Assembly: GCF_000016065.1 (NCBI RefSeq)
Contig: NC_009092.1
Location: 1,178,001 to 1,242,000 of the forward strand
Source: Shewanella loihica PV-4
GTDB taxonomy: Bacteria > Pseudomonadota > Gammaproteobacteria > Enterobacterales > Shewanellaceae
Reading direction: 5' to 3'
Length of the DNA: 64,000 nucleotides
Shown here: piece after piece, positions 52,292 to 60,760 of the stretch
Layout of the letters: every line of letters begins with the position of its first letter
Position numbering within the stretch: position 1 is the stretch's first letter
The notes under the pieces: generated by a model
What the model was told of the DNA's origin: nothing
Database searches by the model: none
What the model saw: only the letters and a program-made list of their open reading frames with translations
Translations under genes and position numbers: made by a program

Positions 52292-52556
52292 GGAGGGTGT
52301 GAATAAGTCCCGTGCTTGCTCTGCGTGTGCTTAAAGTGGATAGATGCAAGGCACAGTTTGCAGCGAATGGCCCTAGTCCTTCGCAAGAACTGTAACGCAG
52401 CAAATACCGCTGTAAGCCTCGCCCTGCGGGGCTTTGATAGCAACACCATTTCGGCGTTATTCAACTTCAGCAGGCCTCGGCATGCCTTCAGTTGAATGCC
52501 TTGAACTGTCGCTGCTATCAAAGCCAGAGCTGTGCGACGACTTGTTCGCACCTTCC
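52292..52556. mobile_element. IS5-type MITE (non-autonomous)
   Basis: The 265-base element has 18-base terminal inverted repeats: GGAGGGTGTGAATAAGTC (52292-52309) and, inverted, GGAAGGTGCGAACAAGTC at the right end (52539-52556), differing at three positions. It is flanked on both sides by CTAG (52288-52291 and 52557-52560), the target duplicated by IS5. The right repeat equals the known end of IS5. No transposase is encoded. Inner inverted repeats (GGCTTTGATAGCA and its complement) allow almost the whole element to fold. Confidence 0.85.
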
Positions 52557-52573
52557 CTAGATTAAAACTCCCT

Positions 52574-52617
52574 GGCGGCGTCCGAGTGATTGACACTCAG
52601 GGCGCCGTCTTTCTTTT
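52574..52617 (+). terminator. Probable terminator of aroF-tyrA
   Basis: GGCGGCGTCC and GAGTG (52574-52588) pair with CACTC and GGGCGCCGTC (52594-52609), with one bulged A and two G-T pairs. TTTCTTTT follows. It lies beyond the MITE, which therefore seems to have inserted between tyrA and its terminator. Confidence 0.65.
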
Positions 52618-52816
52618 GGGCCCCTTTAAAGGATAACTTGCTGTTTTAAATTGTTTTACCATATTTTTTAACAACTTAGTTTCGCATAAGCTAATTTGAT
52701 CCGCTTCATAGTTTCTCACATTGCTCGCAAGTTTCACTTTTGTGCCTGTGTTTACCACAGTAGACTTCGCTTAAAACGTGCAAATAAAAAGCATGATTAA
52801 ATAAAGGAGCAGTATT

Positions 52817-54481
52817 GTGTTTTGTATTCAGTGTGAGCAAACCATTCGTACCCCTGCCGGCAATGGTTGTAGTTATTCCCAAGGCATGTGTGGCAAACTA
52901 GCAGCCACCTCAGATCTGCAAGATCTGCTGATTTATATCTTACAAGGCGTATCTGCCTATGCCGAGAAGGCGCGCGCCTTCGGCATCATTGTCCCGGCCA
53001 TCGACACCTTCGTGCCTAAGGCGTTCTTCGCCACCCTGACCAATGTGAACTTCGATGACGAGCGCATCATGGCCTACACCCAGCAGGCTTATGGCTACCG
53101 GGCCCAGCTTCAGGCGGCCTATGAGTCGGCTTGTAAGGCGCAAGGCCAAGCAATTGAAACCCTGATCCCCGCCGCTAGCCTGGTGCTGGCCAGTGTGAAA
53201 GAAGAGATGCTGGCCCTGGCCGCTCAGGCGCTGCCTAATCGCGGCAAAGAGGAGGTCAACGAGGATATCATGGGCCTGCGTTTGCTCTGTCTCTATGGTC
53301 TTAAAGGTGCGGCCGCCTACATGGAGCATGCCCGAGTACTGGATCAGACCGATAGCGAGGTGGCGGCCAAGTTTCATGAGATCATGGCCTTCTTGGGCTC
53401 AGATTCTGTCGATGCCGACAAGCTGTTTGCCACCGCGATGGAGATAGGTCAGCTGAACTATCGCGTGATGGCCATGCTCGATGAGGGTGAGACCCAGGCC
53501 TTTGGCCATCCCGAGCCGACTCAGGTCAACACGGTTGCGGTGAAGGGCAAGGCGATTCTGGTCTCGGGCCACGACATGAAAGATCTGGAGCTTATTCTTC
53601 AGCAGACCGAGGGTAAGGGGATCAACGTCTTCACCCACGGCGAGATGCTACCGGCGCTGGCCTATCCCGAATTGAAAAAGTATCCACACCTGGTCGGTAA
53701 CTACGGCAGTGCGTGGCAAAACCAACAGAAAGAGTTCGCTAACTTCCCTGGTGCGGTGGTGATGACCTCTAACTGTATTATCGATCCTAACGTGGGCGAC
53801 TACGCTGACCGTATCTTTACCCGCAGCATAGTGGGATGGCCGGGTGTTACCCACATAGTTGGAGATGACTTCTCTGCGGTGATCGATAAGGCCTTATCCC
53901 TTGAGGGCTTCGCCTATGATGAGATCCCCCATCACATCACCATAGGTTTCGCTCGCAATGCGTTAATGGCCGCCGCGCCTGCCGTGGTGGAGAATGTGAA
54001 AAACGGTTCCATCAAGCACTTCTTCCTGGTCGGTGGTTGTGATGGCGACAAGGCCGAGCGCAGCTACTTTACCGACATCGCCAAGGCGGCGCCTAAAGAC
54101 TCCATTATCATGACCTTAGGCTGTGGTAAGTATAAGTTCAACAAGTTGGCCTTCGGTGATATCAACGGCATTCCACGCTTGCTGGATATCGGTCAGTGCA
54201 ACGATGCCTACTCGGCGATTCAGCTGGCGATCGCCCTGTCTGAGGTGTTCGAGTGCGAGATCAACGAGCTGCCGCTGAGCCTGGTGCTATCCTGGTTCGA
54301 GCAGAAGGCGATCGTTATCCTGCTGACTCTGCTGTCGCTTGGTGTGAAGAACATACGCACTGGCCCTAGCGCGCCAGCCTTCTTGACGCCAAATCTGCTT
54401 AAGGTGTTGGAAGACAAGTTTGGCCTGCGTTCTACCACCACGGTGGAGCAAGACCTTAATGCCATCTTAAACGTTGCCTAA
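52817..54481 (+). CDS. hcp: Hydroxylamine reductase / hybrid cluster protein
   Basis: A 554-residue iron-sulfur-oxygen protein that reduces nitric oxide or hydroxylamine and protects against nitrosative stress. The N-terminal cysteines Cys3, Cys6, Cys18 and Cys25 have the CxxC-x11-C-x6-C spacing of the enterobacterial [2Fe-2S] class. Hybrid-cluster ligands include [30 protein letters not shown] and [15 protein letters not shown] (here [13 protein letters not shown]). Start is a GTG at 52817 with AAAGGAG six bases upstream. hcr follows with a terminator between. Confidence 0.96.
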   Translation: MFCIQCEQTIRTPAGNGCSYSQGMCGKLAATSDLQDLLIYILQGVSAYAEKARAFGIIVPAIDTFVPKAFFATLTNVNFDDERIMAYTQQAYGYRAQLQAAYESACKAQGQAIETLIPAASLVLASVKEEMLALAAQALPNRGKEEVNEDIMGLRLLCLYGLKGAAAYMEHARVLDQTDSEVAAKFHEIMAFLGSDSVDADKLFATAMEIGQLNYRVMAMLDEGETQAFGHPEPTQVNTVAVKGKAILVSGHDMKDLELILQQTEGKGINVFTHGEMLPALAYPELKKYPHLVGNYGSAWQNQQKEFANFPGAVVMTSNCIIDPNVGDYADRIFTRSIVGWPGVTHIVGDDFSAVIDKALSLEGFAYDEIPHHITIGFARNALMAAAPAVVENVKNGSIKHFFLVGGCDGDKAERSYFTDIAKAAPKDSIIMTLGCGKYKFNKLAFGDINGIPRLLDIGQCNDAYSAIQLAIALSEVFECEINELPLSLVLSWFEQKAIVILLTLLSLGVKNIRTGPSAPAFLTPNLLKVLEDKFGLRSTTTVEQDLNAILNVA

Positions 54482-54492
54482 AACGCCCCCAA

Positions 54493-54528
54493 ACGTCCAC
54501 GGTACTGCCGTGGGCGTTTTTTCTTTTT
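54493..54528 (+). terminator. Hairpin terminator between hcp and hcr
   Basis: ACGTCCACGG pairs with CCGTGGGCGT (54493-54517), then TTTTTCTTTTT. It may allow partial read-through into hcr, which starts 13 bases after the T-tract begins to end. Confidence 0.75.
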
Positions 54529-54540
54529 GGTAAGTCACCC

Positions 54541-55626
54541 ATGAATCAACAAGATTATCTATCACCCAACTGGCAAGCCGGCGAGACTAGACTCGTCTGT
54601 GTCGAGCGCTGGCAGGAAACCCATGATGTGACCAGCTTTCGCTTTCAAGGGGCGCAGCCGGTTAAGTTTCATTTTAAGCCGGGACAGTTCATCACTTTCC
54701 TGCTGGATATTGAGGGGGAGCGAGTTGCCCGCAGCTATACCATCTCGTCGTCACCCTCGCGTCCATACTCCCTGGTGGTGACCGTCAAGCGTATTCCTGG
54801 CGGGCGGGTGTCCAATTACCTGGTCGATAACCTCAAGGTGGGGCACAGCGTCAACGTCAGCGGTCCGGCTGGCGCCTTTAATCTGATCGACATTCCCGCC
54901 AATCGTTACCTTTTCTTAAGTGCCGGCAGTGGTATTACCCCCATGTATTCCATGTCGCGCTGGTTGACGGACACTCAGCTGGGCAGCGATATCGCCTTCG
55001 TGCACAGCGCCAAGGCCAAGGAAGATCTCATTTTTCATGAGGCGCTGCTTAAGATGGCCCAGCGTCATCCCAATATGGCGCTGCTCTACAGCTTGGAGTC
55101 TGGCGAGTCGCTCGAGGCCCGTGCTAGTTGTGAGGGCTTTTCTTGCTTCGACGGGAGATTTAACCTGGAGATGCTCGTGAAGGCCGTGCCTGATTATCTT
55201 GATCGCACAGTGTTCGTCTGTGGCCCCGAGCCCTACATGCAGGCGGTGAAGGCAATGTTGCAAGATGCTGGGTTCGACATGAGTCGTTATCATCAGGAGA
55301 GCTTCGGCGCGCCTGCCTCATCGTCTGCATCGCAAGTCGAAGACCTGGACGAGATTGCGGGTTCTACTCCCTTTATGCTGCAGATCGGTGATCTGTCTAC
55401 GCCCCTCACTGGAGAGCAGACGGTACTGGAGGGGATAGAGGCGAAAGGATTGCCCATTATCGCCGCCTGTCGCTCAGGGGTCTGCGGCGCCTGTAAGTGT
55501 CAGGTGCTAAGCGGCGAGACAGAGTCCAGCAGCGAGATGACGCTTACACCGGCCGAGGTAGCGCAGGGCTTCATTCTCGCCTGCTCGACGCGATTAAAGT
55601 CTGATGTAACCCTCTCCTTGGCATAA
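54541..55626 (+). CDS. hcr: NADH oxidoreductase for hybrid cluster protein
   Basis: A 361-residue electron-transfer protein. The N-terminal FAD domain has ARSYTISSSPS (flavin motif RxYS/T). The NAD domain has LFLSAGSGITPMYSM and VFVCGPEPYM. A C-terminal plant-type [2Fe-2S] ferredoxin domain has CRSGVCGACKCQVLSG and a distal Cys in FILACSTRL. It supplies electrons from NADH to Hcp. It directly follows hcp, as in E. coli. Confidence 0.94.
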   Translation: MNQQDYLSPNWQAGETRLVCVERWQETHDVTSFRFQGAQPVKFHFKPGQFITFLLDIEGERVARSYTISSSPSRPYSLVVTVKRIPGGRVSNYLVDNLKVGHSVNVSGPAGAFNLIDIPANRYLFLSAGSGITPMYSMSRWLTDTQLGSDIAFVHSAKAKEDLIFHEALLKMAQRHPNMALLYSLESGESLEARASCEGFSCFDGRFNLEMLVKAVPDYLDRTVFVCGPEPYMQAVKAMLQDAGFDMSRYHQESFGAPASSSASQVEDLDEIAGSTPFMLQIGDLSTPLTGEQTVLEGIEAKGLPIIAACRSGVCGACKCQVLSGETESSSEMTLTPAEVAQGFILACSTRLKSDVTLSLA

Positions 55627-55876
55627 GAGGTGCTGGCAAAGGCGAGGATTTTCAGCGAGGATCTCGCCAGCTCTTACGGCATCTCTTGTAGCAGAGGCGC
55701 CATTGCCAGCGCAGACAGTTTGGCACTCTGCCAGCAAAATTGTCGTGATGGGATAAATCGATCGCAAGATTTGCGCTAAAGACGATGACACAGTATGGTT
55801 AATTATAGGACTAGGCGCAGAATGGCATCTGGTTCACTCTTTATCCCCTGTGTGGAATTTGTGTGGAGCGCCCCTA

Positions 55877-56212
55877 ATGGTATCGACTACGTCACAGCCT
55901 GTCGTTTTAGACGACCATAGCCTTGGCCATCTACTGTATGCCTTGATGTCGGCCTTTCCGCTGCTGTTGCTGCCGCCCCTGTTTGCCCTGATGATCAGTC
56001 TCGGGCAGAAGGGGGATAAGATGAGCAGCCTGCTCTATTCCCACATACGTTGGCAGCGTTGGTCGATTATCTCCTTGTTTTCGCTATTATTGCTGGCCTA
56101 CTTAGTGCCTCAAGGCTGGATGGCCGTGAGTCTGTCACTGCTGGCGCTCTTGTGGTTTTGTCATCGCACCATCAAAGGCTGGATGAATCTGGTGGATGGC
56201 CTGGCGATTTAA
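55877..56212 (+). CDS. Small DUF4870-like membrane protein
   Basis: A 111-residue protein with three hydrophobic segments (LLYALMSAFPLLLLPPLFAL; SIISLFSLLLLAYLVP; MAVSLSLLALLWFCHRTI). The pattern SHIRWQRW followed by HRTIKGWMNLVDGLAI resembles small membrane proteins of the DUF4870/YIP-like type, but the family call is tentative and no function is known. The open frame reaches a GTG at 55850. I prefer the ATG at 55877, which has GGAG eight bases before it. A bidirectional terminator follows. Confidence 0.65.
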   Translation: MVSTTSQPVVLDDHSLGHLLYALMSAFPLLLLPPLFALMISLGQKGDKMSSLLYSHIRWQRWSIISLFSLLLLAYLVPQGWMAVSLSLLALLWFCHRTIKGWMNLVDGLAI

Positions 56213-56225
56213 GCTTATCGGCAAA

Positions 56226-56254
56226 GAAAAAGAGGACCTCTGGTCCTCTTTTTC
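56226..56254. terminator. Bidirectional terminator
   Basis: A perfect 13-base-pair stem GAAAAAGAGGACC/GGTCCTCTTTTTC with loop TCT. It separates the small membrane protein gene from the convergent pheA. Confidence 0.9.
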
Positions 56255-56288
56255 TATGACTTAGCAGCTCTTGTTATGACACAAGTGA

Positions 56289-58253
56289 CTAGCCACGGTA
56301 GAGACGGGCGAGGATGTCGCTATGCCCCTTAAGTTGCTGTGGGTCACTCACGCCCAGTACCAGGCCATCGGCCTTGAGCGCCTTAGCTGCGCCCGCTTGG
56401 CTGGCAAGCTCCTCTTGCTGACAGGCGTAGCGGGTGTTGAGCAGTACCGGTAGGTGGCTTCTCTCCTTGAGGCTGATCAAGCCTGATAGATCTAAGGTGG
56501 GCCGCTGCTGCTCGTTGAAGGTTCTTATGCCGGCTTCGCTCAGAACCAACTGCTGATTACCTGCGGCTAAGATGACCTCGGCGGCGCCGAGCCACTCATC
56601 TAGGCTGGCCATGGTGTTGCGCTCTAAGATCACCGGCATGTGCAGCGCGCCCACTTGTTCGAGTAGATCGCGATTGTGCATCTGCTTGCCGCTGATCAGC
56701 AGCATGTCGGCGTGATCGCTGGCCAGGGTCAGCTCGCTCTCATGTTCGATGGCGACGATACAGGCCAGATCAAACTGGTTCAGGGCTCGGCGCATCTCAC
56801 TCAGTTGGCGATTGGCCATGGGGTTGGTATTTAGCTCGCTGACGGTCACCGCCTGGAAACCCGCCTCCTTTATCTGTTTCGCCAGCTGGCCGTAGTGGTC
56901 GGACTCTTGGCTCAGCGCCAATTGAGCGATGGCGCCAAACTGACCGTTGCCTATCTGTAGCTGTCTGCAGATGACGCTGGTGACCTGTGGATGTTCGGCT
57001 AGGCTATGACGCTGGTGTTTGGCATCCTGCTTCTCTTTGGCCTGTTGATCCGCTTCGCGGCTGGTGGTGGGCTCTATCATCAGCTGGCTGTTGCTTAGCT
57101 GAGTCGGATTGACGGTTTCGCAAGGGTAGCAGCCCAGCACCTTGATGAAGCGGGTGATGCGCTCAAGCTCCTTCAATGCCTGCTGCATCTCGTCACTGGC
57201 TAGATTCGCGTCGAGGTCCAGATAGAACATCTCTTCCCATGGCGTGCCTGGAATAGGGCGGGATTCGAGCTTGCTCATGTTGAGATCATGGGCCTTTAGG
57301 ATAAGCAGGGCTTCCACCAAGGCGCCGGGCTTCTGTCCCGTGGCCATGATGAGAGTTGTCTTGGCCGGCAGCTGCTCGGGCACCGCAATCGCCTTTCTTG
57401 CCACGACAATGAAGCGGCTCTGGTTGATCTTCTGGTTGGCCAGCTCGTGCTCAACAGCCTCGAGTTGATACAGGGCGCCCCCTTCGACGCTGCCGATGGC
57501 GGCGACGCTGTTGTCGTCGGCCTCGAGTACCCTTTCCATGGCCTCGGCGCTGCTGGAGCAGTATTCCAGTTTAAACTCGCCATGTTGGCTCAGGTAGCGA
57601 CTGCACTGGCTAATGGGTTGCGGATGGGCATAGATGGTCTTGATCTGCTTGACGTTGGTACCCGGCTTGGCCAGCAGGCAATGGCCTACCTCTATGGTGG
57701 TCTCGCCGACGATGGCCAGGCTGGTGTGCTGCAGCACGTCATAGACTTCGTTGATCGAGCCAGAGGAGGTGTTCTCGATCGGCAGGAAGCCGTAATCCGC
57801 ATGACCGGACTCCACCGCCTGCACTATCTCATCGAAGCTCTTGCAGCCCAGATCCTGCATGCCCACTTGACGGCGCTCGCAGTAGCGGGTGGCGGCGAGA
57901 TAGGAGTAGGAGCCGCGAGCGCCCAGATAGGCGATGTTATATTGCTGCTTCTGCAAGTCTGGATTGGCACGCCCCTGTAGGTAGGCCTGCTGGTTCAATA
58001 CCGAGTCTTCGATGATGCTCTGATAGAGAGAGAGGACATAGTGGGCGTCGAGTCCCTGCTCGCGTCCCTGCTTAACCAGGCGGGCCAGCAGCTCTTTCTC
58101 TCTCTGGGTGTCGCGTATCGGGCGAATATCGACCTCTTTGCTGCGGGCGACGTCAAGACTCAGTGCCCGTCGTTTGGCCAGCAGTGCCAGCAGTTCATTG
58201 TCGAGTGCGGTGATCTGTTCCCGGGTATGGCTAAGGGGATGTGGTTTGGTCAT
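56289..58253 (-). CDS. pheA: Chorismate mutase / prephenate dehydratase with C-terminal DAHP-synthase-like domain
   Basis: A 654-residue protein, about 270 residues longer than E. coli PheA (386). Chorismate mutase covers 1-90. Prephenate dehydratase covers about 105-285 (AYLGARGSYSYLAA; FLPIENTSSGSINEVYD). The ACT domain covers about 298-378, with GALVEALLILKAHDLNMSKL and ESRP, the phenylalanine-binding motif. After a Gln/Lys-rich linker (385-420), residues 425-654 resemble a type I-beta DAHP synthase (MHNRDLLEQVG, DEWLGAAEVILAAGNQQLVL, GIRTFNEQQRPTLDLSGL). The metal and PEP residues of that family are replaced: AGPCS by AQLAL, DPSH-type by NTRY. It makes phenylpyruvate; the extra domain is probably regulatory. 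Controlled by the pheL attenuator. Confidence 0.93.
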   Translation of the reverse strand: MTKPHPLSHTREQITALDNELLALLAKRRALSLDVARSKEVDIRPIRDTQREKELLARLVKQGREQGLDAHYVLSLYQSIIEDSVLNQQAYLQGRANPDLQKQQYNIAYLGARGSYSYLAATRYCERRQVGMQDLGCKSFDEIVQAVESGHADYGFLPIENTSSGSINEVYDVLQHTSLAIVGETTIEVGHCLLAKPGTNVKQIKTIYAHPQPISQCSRYLSQHGEFKLEYCSSSAEAMERVLEADDNSVAAIGSVEGGALYQLEAVEHELANQKINQSRFIVVARKAIAVPEQLPAKTTLIMATGQKPGALVEALLILKAHDLNMSKLESRPIPGTPWEEMFYLDLDANLASDEMQQALKELERITRFIKVLGCYPCETVNPTQLSNSQLMIEPTTSREADQQAKEKQDAKHQRHSLAEHPQVTSVICRQLQIGNGQFGAIAQLALSQESDHYGQLAKQIKEAGFQAVTVSELNTNPMANRQLSEMRRALNQFDLACIVAIEHESELTLASDHADMLLISGKQMHNRDLLEQVGALHMPVILERNTMASLDEWLGAAEVILAAGNQQLVLSEAGIRTFNEQQRPTLDLSGLISLKERSHLPVLLNTRYACQQEELASQAGAAKALKADGLVLGVSDPQQLKGHSDILARLYRG

Positions 58254-58306
58254 GCTATCCTCTGTCGTTGAACGCTTCTCGATTACTAATACAAATAACT
58301 ACAAAT

Positions 58307-58332
58307 AAAAAAGCCCCCCATAATGGGAGGCC
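58307..58332 (-). terminator. pheA attenuator terminator
   Basis: On the minus strand GCCTCCC and GGGGGGC form the stem, followed by TTTTTTATTT. The GGGAGGC just after the pheL stop (near 58370) can pair instead with GCCTCCC, giving the expected antiterminator. Confidence 0.85.
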
Positions 58333-58374
58333 TTGGAATTTTTACTTTCGTTTTTACACCGAAATTCCGCCTCC

Positions 58375-58428
58375 CTAGAAGGGTGGAATAAAAAAGAAAG
58401 TAAAAAAAGCTTGGGTGTTCATTTTCAT
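58375..58428 (-). CDS. pheL: Phenylalanine leader peptide PheL
   Basis: A 17-residue peptide, MKMNTQAFFTFFFIPPF, with six phenylalanines. Start ATG at 58428 (or 58422) follows GAAGG. The stop TAG overlaps the segment that competes for the terminator stem. Ribosome stalling when charged tRNA-Phe is scarce would favour read-through into pheA, as known for E. coli pheL. Confidence 0.93.
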   Translation of the reverse strand: MKMNTQAFFTFFFIPPF

Positions 58429-59258
58429 AGCCTTCAAATTAAGCCCTGCTCAATACCCTGTCAATCAAAAAAGGGACAAAGTGAGAATTTATCCCTTTGG
58501 GAATAAGCCGCCGGCTCTGACTGGGGGAGTCGCTATTAATAGAAAGCGCACCTATTGAGGTGCGCCGGGAGAGTAAAAGATCAGAATTTAAGATGGGGCA
58601 TCCTCCTTTGTTTGTCGCCTGCAGATGAAAGCACTGCGGCAGGTGATAAGGGAGAGGCAGCTGGCTAATCGACTAGCGGTGATCCAATGGCCTGTTAACG
58701 TCTACTACGTTGGTTTGCCTTGATTGGTTATCTGGCTGCCTCAGTTAGGGAAAAAGCACTCAATATTAAAATGGGACTGCGCTCCTTTCTCACTACTTAG
58801 GGGGCAATAGTTTGAGATTATCTCAGCGGCCACCCTATGGCTCTCGGGGACGACTTGTTTGGCGCTATGCCTAGTTCCTATTTGGGCTCATCTTAAGCCT
58901 TAGGTTGCGTGAGTCGCCTACAATAAATCAAACGTGAAAGATTAACGTCTTGCGTTTGGCTAATGTGACCTCTTACTCCTGTGTTGGCTTGCATGTGACA
59001 TCAGAGACGGCACTTAATAGTAAGTATAACAAGGGCGGACAACATAGCTAGTTCGTTAGCTGAGTTCCACGGCTTCTTATTGAAGGCCTGTGGCTGGTTT
59101 GAATGTCCGTCCTCGTCTTTTGCCTGTCGCTGTACCTTTATTTAGGTGGCGATTTGATTATCCACCAAGTTTGGGTAAGTGGCTTTTGTGCCAGTTCGTT
59201 AGCGTTCGTTCCTCGGTCTATGCCTGAGGCGATATTTCGCCACTTACGGTTAAATCTG
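58429..59258. other. Unexplained 830-base intergenic region between raiA and pheL
   Basis: No credible gene on either strand. It includes a perfect hairpin GCGCACCT-ATTG-AGGTGCGC (58546-58565), which on the minus strand runs into TTTCTATT. There is an 11-base direct repeat AGTTCGTTAGC (59050-59060 and 59193-59203) and a hairpin GGCGA-TATT-TCGCC (59228-59241) after raiA. In E. coli raiA and pheL are much closer. A non-coding RNA is possible but not shown. Confidence 0.55.
58538..58565 (-). terminator. Terminator-like hairpin on the raiA side of pheL
   Basis: An eight-base-pair perfect stem with a four-base loop, followed on the minus strand by TTTCTATTAAT. It could end transcripts coming from raiA before pheL. 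Confidence 0.5.
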
Positions 59259-59633
59259 TTACGCCGCGTATTCCTTATCTATTGTCTCGTCATACTCGTC
59301 GTCTAATTCGGCGCTTTCTGGCGTTGGGCTTGTCGCTGGAGCTGTGTAGCGAGCTCCTTCCGGTTTGTGGCTGAGGCGATTGAGCTGTTTCTCCAATTTT
59401 TGACCCATTGCATTGATTGCTGCATAGAGATCTTTGTCTTTCGCCTGAGCAAATAAGGTGTTGCTTGGTATACCGACTGAAGCTTCTATCTTAAACCCTT
59501 GCTTCTCTTGACCTATGATTACATGTGGATTTATGAGCTGTACATCGTGTCTACTTAGTTTTTCTAAACGGCTCTCGATACGTTCACGGATAGGAGTGGT
59601 GACTTCGAAATCTTTACTTGTAATCTTTATCAT
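59259..59633 (-). CDS. raiA: Ribosome-associated translation inhibitor RaiA (YfiA/HPF family)
   Basis: A 124-residue protein of the short HPF/YfiA family that binds the ribosomal decoding centre in stationary phase or cold. It reads IKITSKDFEVTTPIRERIES, RLEKLSRHDVQLINPHVIIG, GFKIEASVGIP and KDLYAAINAMGQKLEKQL. The acidic C-terminal tail (about residues 100-124, rich in Glu and Asp) is characteristic of YfiA rather than HPF. A CRP-like palindrome lies about 60 bases upstream (59694-59705). Gene order raiA then pheL-pheA matches E. coli. Confidence 0.93.
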   Translation of the reverse strand: MIKITSKDFEVTTPIRERIESRLEKLSRHDVQLINPHVIIGQEKQGFKIEASVGIPSNTLFAQAKDKDLYAAINAMGQKLEKQLNRLSHKPEGARYTAPATSPTPESAELDDEYDETIDKEYAA

Positions 59634-59693
59634 ATGTCGAACCTTTCGTTGTTTCCTTGACTTCAGATTACCAATTTAGCCCCTACAAAACGT

Positions 59694-59705
59694 GATCTAG
59701 ATCAA
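59694..59705. promoter_or_regulatory. CRP-like palindrome upstream of raiA
   Basis: TGATCTAGATCA is a perfect 12-base palindrome within GTGATCTAGATCAAC, matching the core of the CRP consensus (GTGA-N6-TCAC) except the last base. Regulation is inferred. Confidence 0.4.
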
Positions 59706-59895
59706 CTTTTTGCAGCCATTATTTTCCGTTCGTTGGTTATTTGAGCCCTTAGACAAAATTGCAAAATAAACATTAGGAATGGCTTGTATTTCTCTATTTT
59801 AGGCTGCATATTTGACTGGATAACACTGCTTACATAAATCTATTTGCCTCTCCCTATCGCTTCAAATATCATCAATTTCATTATTTTCTAAAGCG

Positions 59896-60591
59896 ATGAG
59901 TTATAAGATGTCCTCAGTAGAAAACCCTCAGTCTGGCCAGGTAAAAATTAAGGTATGGGATCTGCCTACGCGCCTGTTTCATTGGTCCATGATAGCGCTG
60001 CTCGGTGGTCTATGGTGGAGCGCCGAGGTGGGGGAGATGCAATGGCATCAGGTATTTGCCTATGGCCTATTGATCTTGATTGGCTTTCGTATTCTCTGGG
60101 GCATAGTGGGCAGCGAGACCTCGCGCTTTAGTCATTTTGTTAAGTCGCCGACTCAGGTGCTGGCCTATGTCAAACAGCCACAGCGTCGTAGCATAGGTCA
60201 TAATCCCCTCGGTGGTTATATGGTGGTGGCGATGATCTTGGTGCTGGTAGCGCAGCTCACCACAGGCCTGTTTGCCACAGACGAAGTCTTTACCGAAGGG
60301 CCGCTATACAGTTATGTGAGCAGCGAGCTTGCCGGGACCCTGACCTGGCTGCATAAGCAAAATTTCAATTTACTCCTGCTGCTGGCGGTTTTGCATATTC
60401 TTGCAGTGATCTGGCACGGCATTAAAGGTGACAAGTTGGTGGGCGCCATGATCACCGGCTATAAGAGTGTCAGCCGCGAGAGTGTTACCGAGTTTAAGTT
60501 TCGCTCAGGCCTGATGGCCCTGACCCTGGTTGGTGTGTTAGCGGGCCTAGTGGTGAACTATCTGATTTGGCCAATCGCGGCCATGCTTTAG
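59896..60591 (+). CDS. Cytochrome b561-family membrane protein
   Basis: A 231-residue di-haem-type cytochrome b with four main membrane helices. Histidines are placed for haem binding: VWDLPTRLFHWSMIALLGGL, MQWHQVFAYGLLILIGFRIL, and NLLLLLAVLHILAVIWHGIK near the end. Such proteins pass electrons between quinones and periplasmic cytochromes c. Start at 59896 (MSYK) or the ATG at 59908 (MSSV). It is convergent with the cytochrome c' gene; the two probably work as a pair, an inference from proximity. A shared terminator separates them. Confidence 0.87.
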   Translation: MSYKMSSVENPQSGQVKIKVWDLPTRLFHWSMIALLGGLWWSAEVGEMQWHQVFAYGLLILIGFRILWGIVGSETSRFSHFVKSPTQVLAYVKQPQRRSIGHNPLGGYMVVAMILVLVAQLTTGLFATDEVFTEGPLYSYVSSELAGTLTWLHKQNFNLLLLLAVLHILAVIWHGIKGDKLVGAMITGYKSVSRESVTEFKFRSGLMALTLVGVLAGLVVNYLIWPIAAML

Positions 60592-60668
60592 CGCTATTAG
60601 ATCTTAGTGTTGTTAGGTCGAAGTGGTATTAAATTGAAGCGTGATCGGCCGCGCTGAAGCAAAGGATA

Positions 60669-60698
60669 AAAAAAGGGAGCTTAACTGCTCCCTTTTTT
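60669..60698. terminator. Bidirectional terminator between cytochrome genes
   Basis: A perfect stem AAAAAAGGGAGC (60669-60680) with GCTCCCTTTTTT (60687-60698), loop TTAACT. It serves both convergent genes. Confidence 0.92.
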
Positions 60699-60760
60699 AT
60701 TCGTCTAACGAGTGATCTTACTGGTCGTCTGACTAGTCGTCTGCAATAGTCGAGTTTGAA

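Larger units (their letters stand above)
52280..52816. other. Intergenic region between tyrA and hcp
   Basis: Contains a MITE (52292-52556) flanked by CTAG duplications, then a terminator-like hairpin (52574-52617), then about 200 bases of AT-rich hcp control region. An FNR-like half site TTGAT occurs at about 52697, but its partner is poor. Confidence 0.6.

Noticed and set aside
52288..52596. 102-residue minus-strand open frame
   Set aside because: It coincides almost exactly with the MITE and its terminal repeats; it shows no similarity to a transposase.
59103..59306. 67-residue plus-strand open frame
   Set aside because: It overlaps the 3' end of raiA antisense, has no ribosome binding site, and its hydrophobic look comes from pyrimidine-rich DNA.
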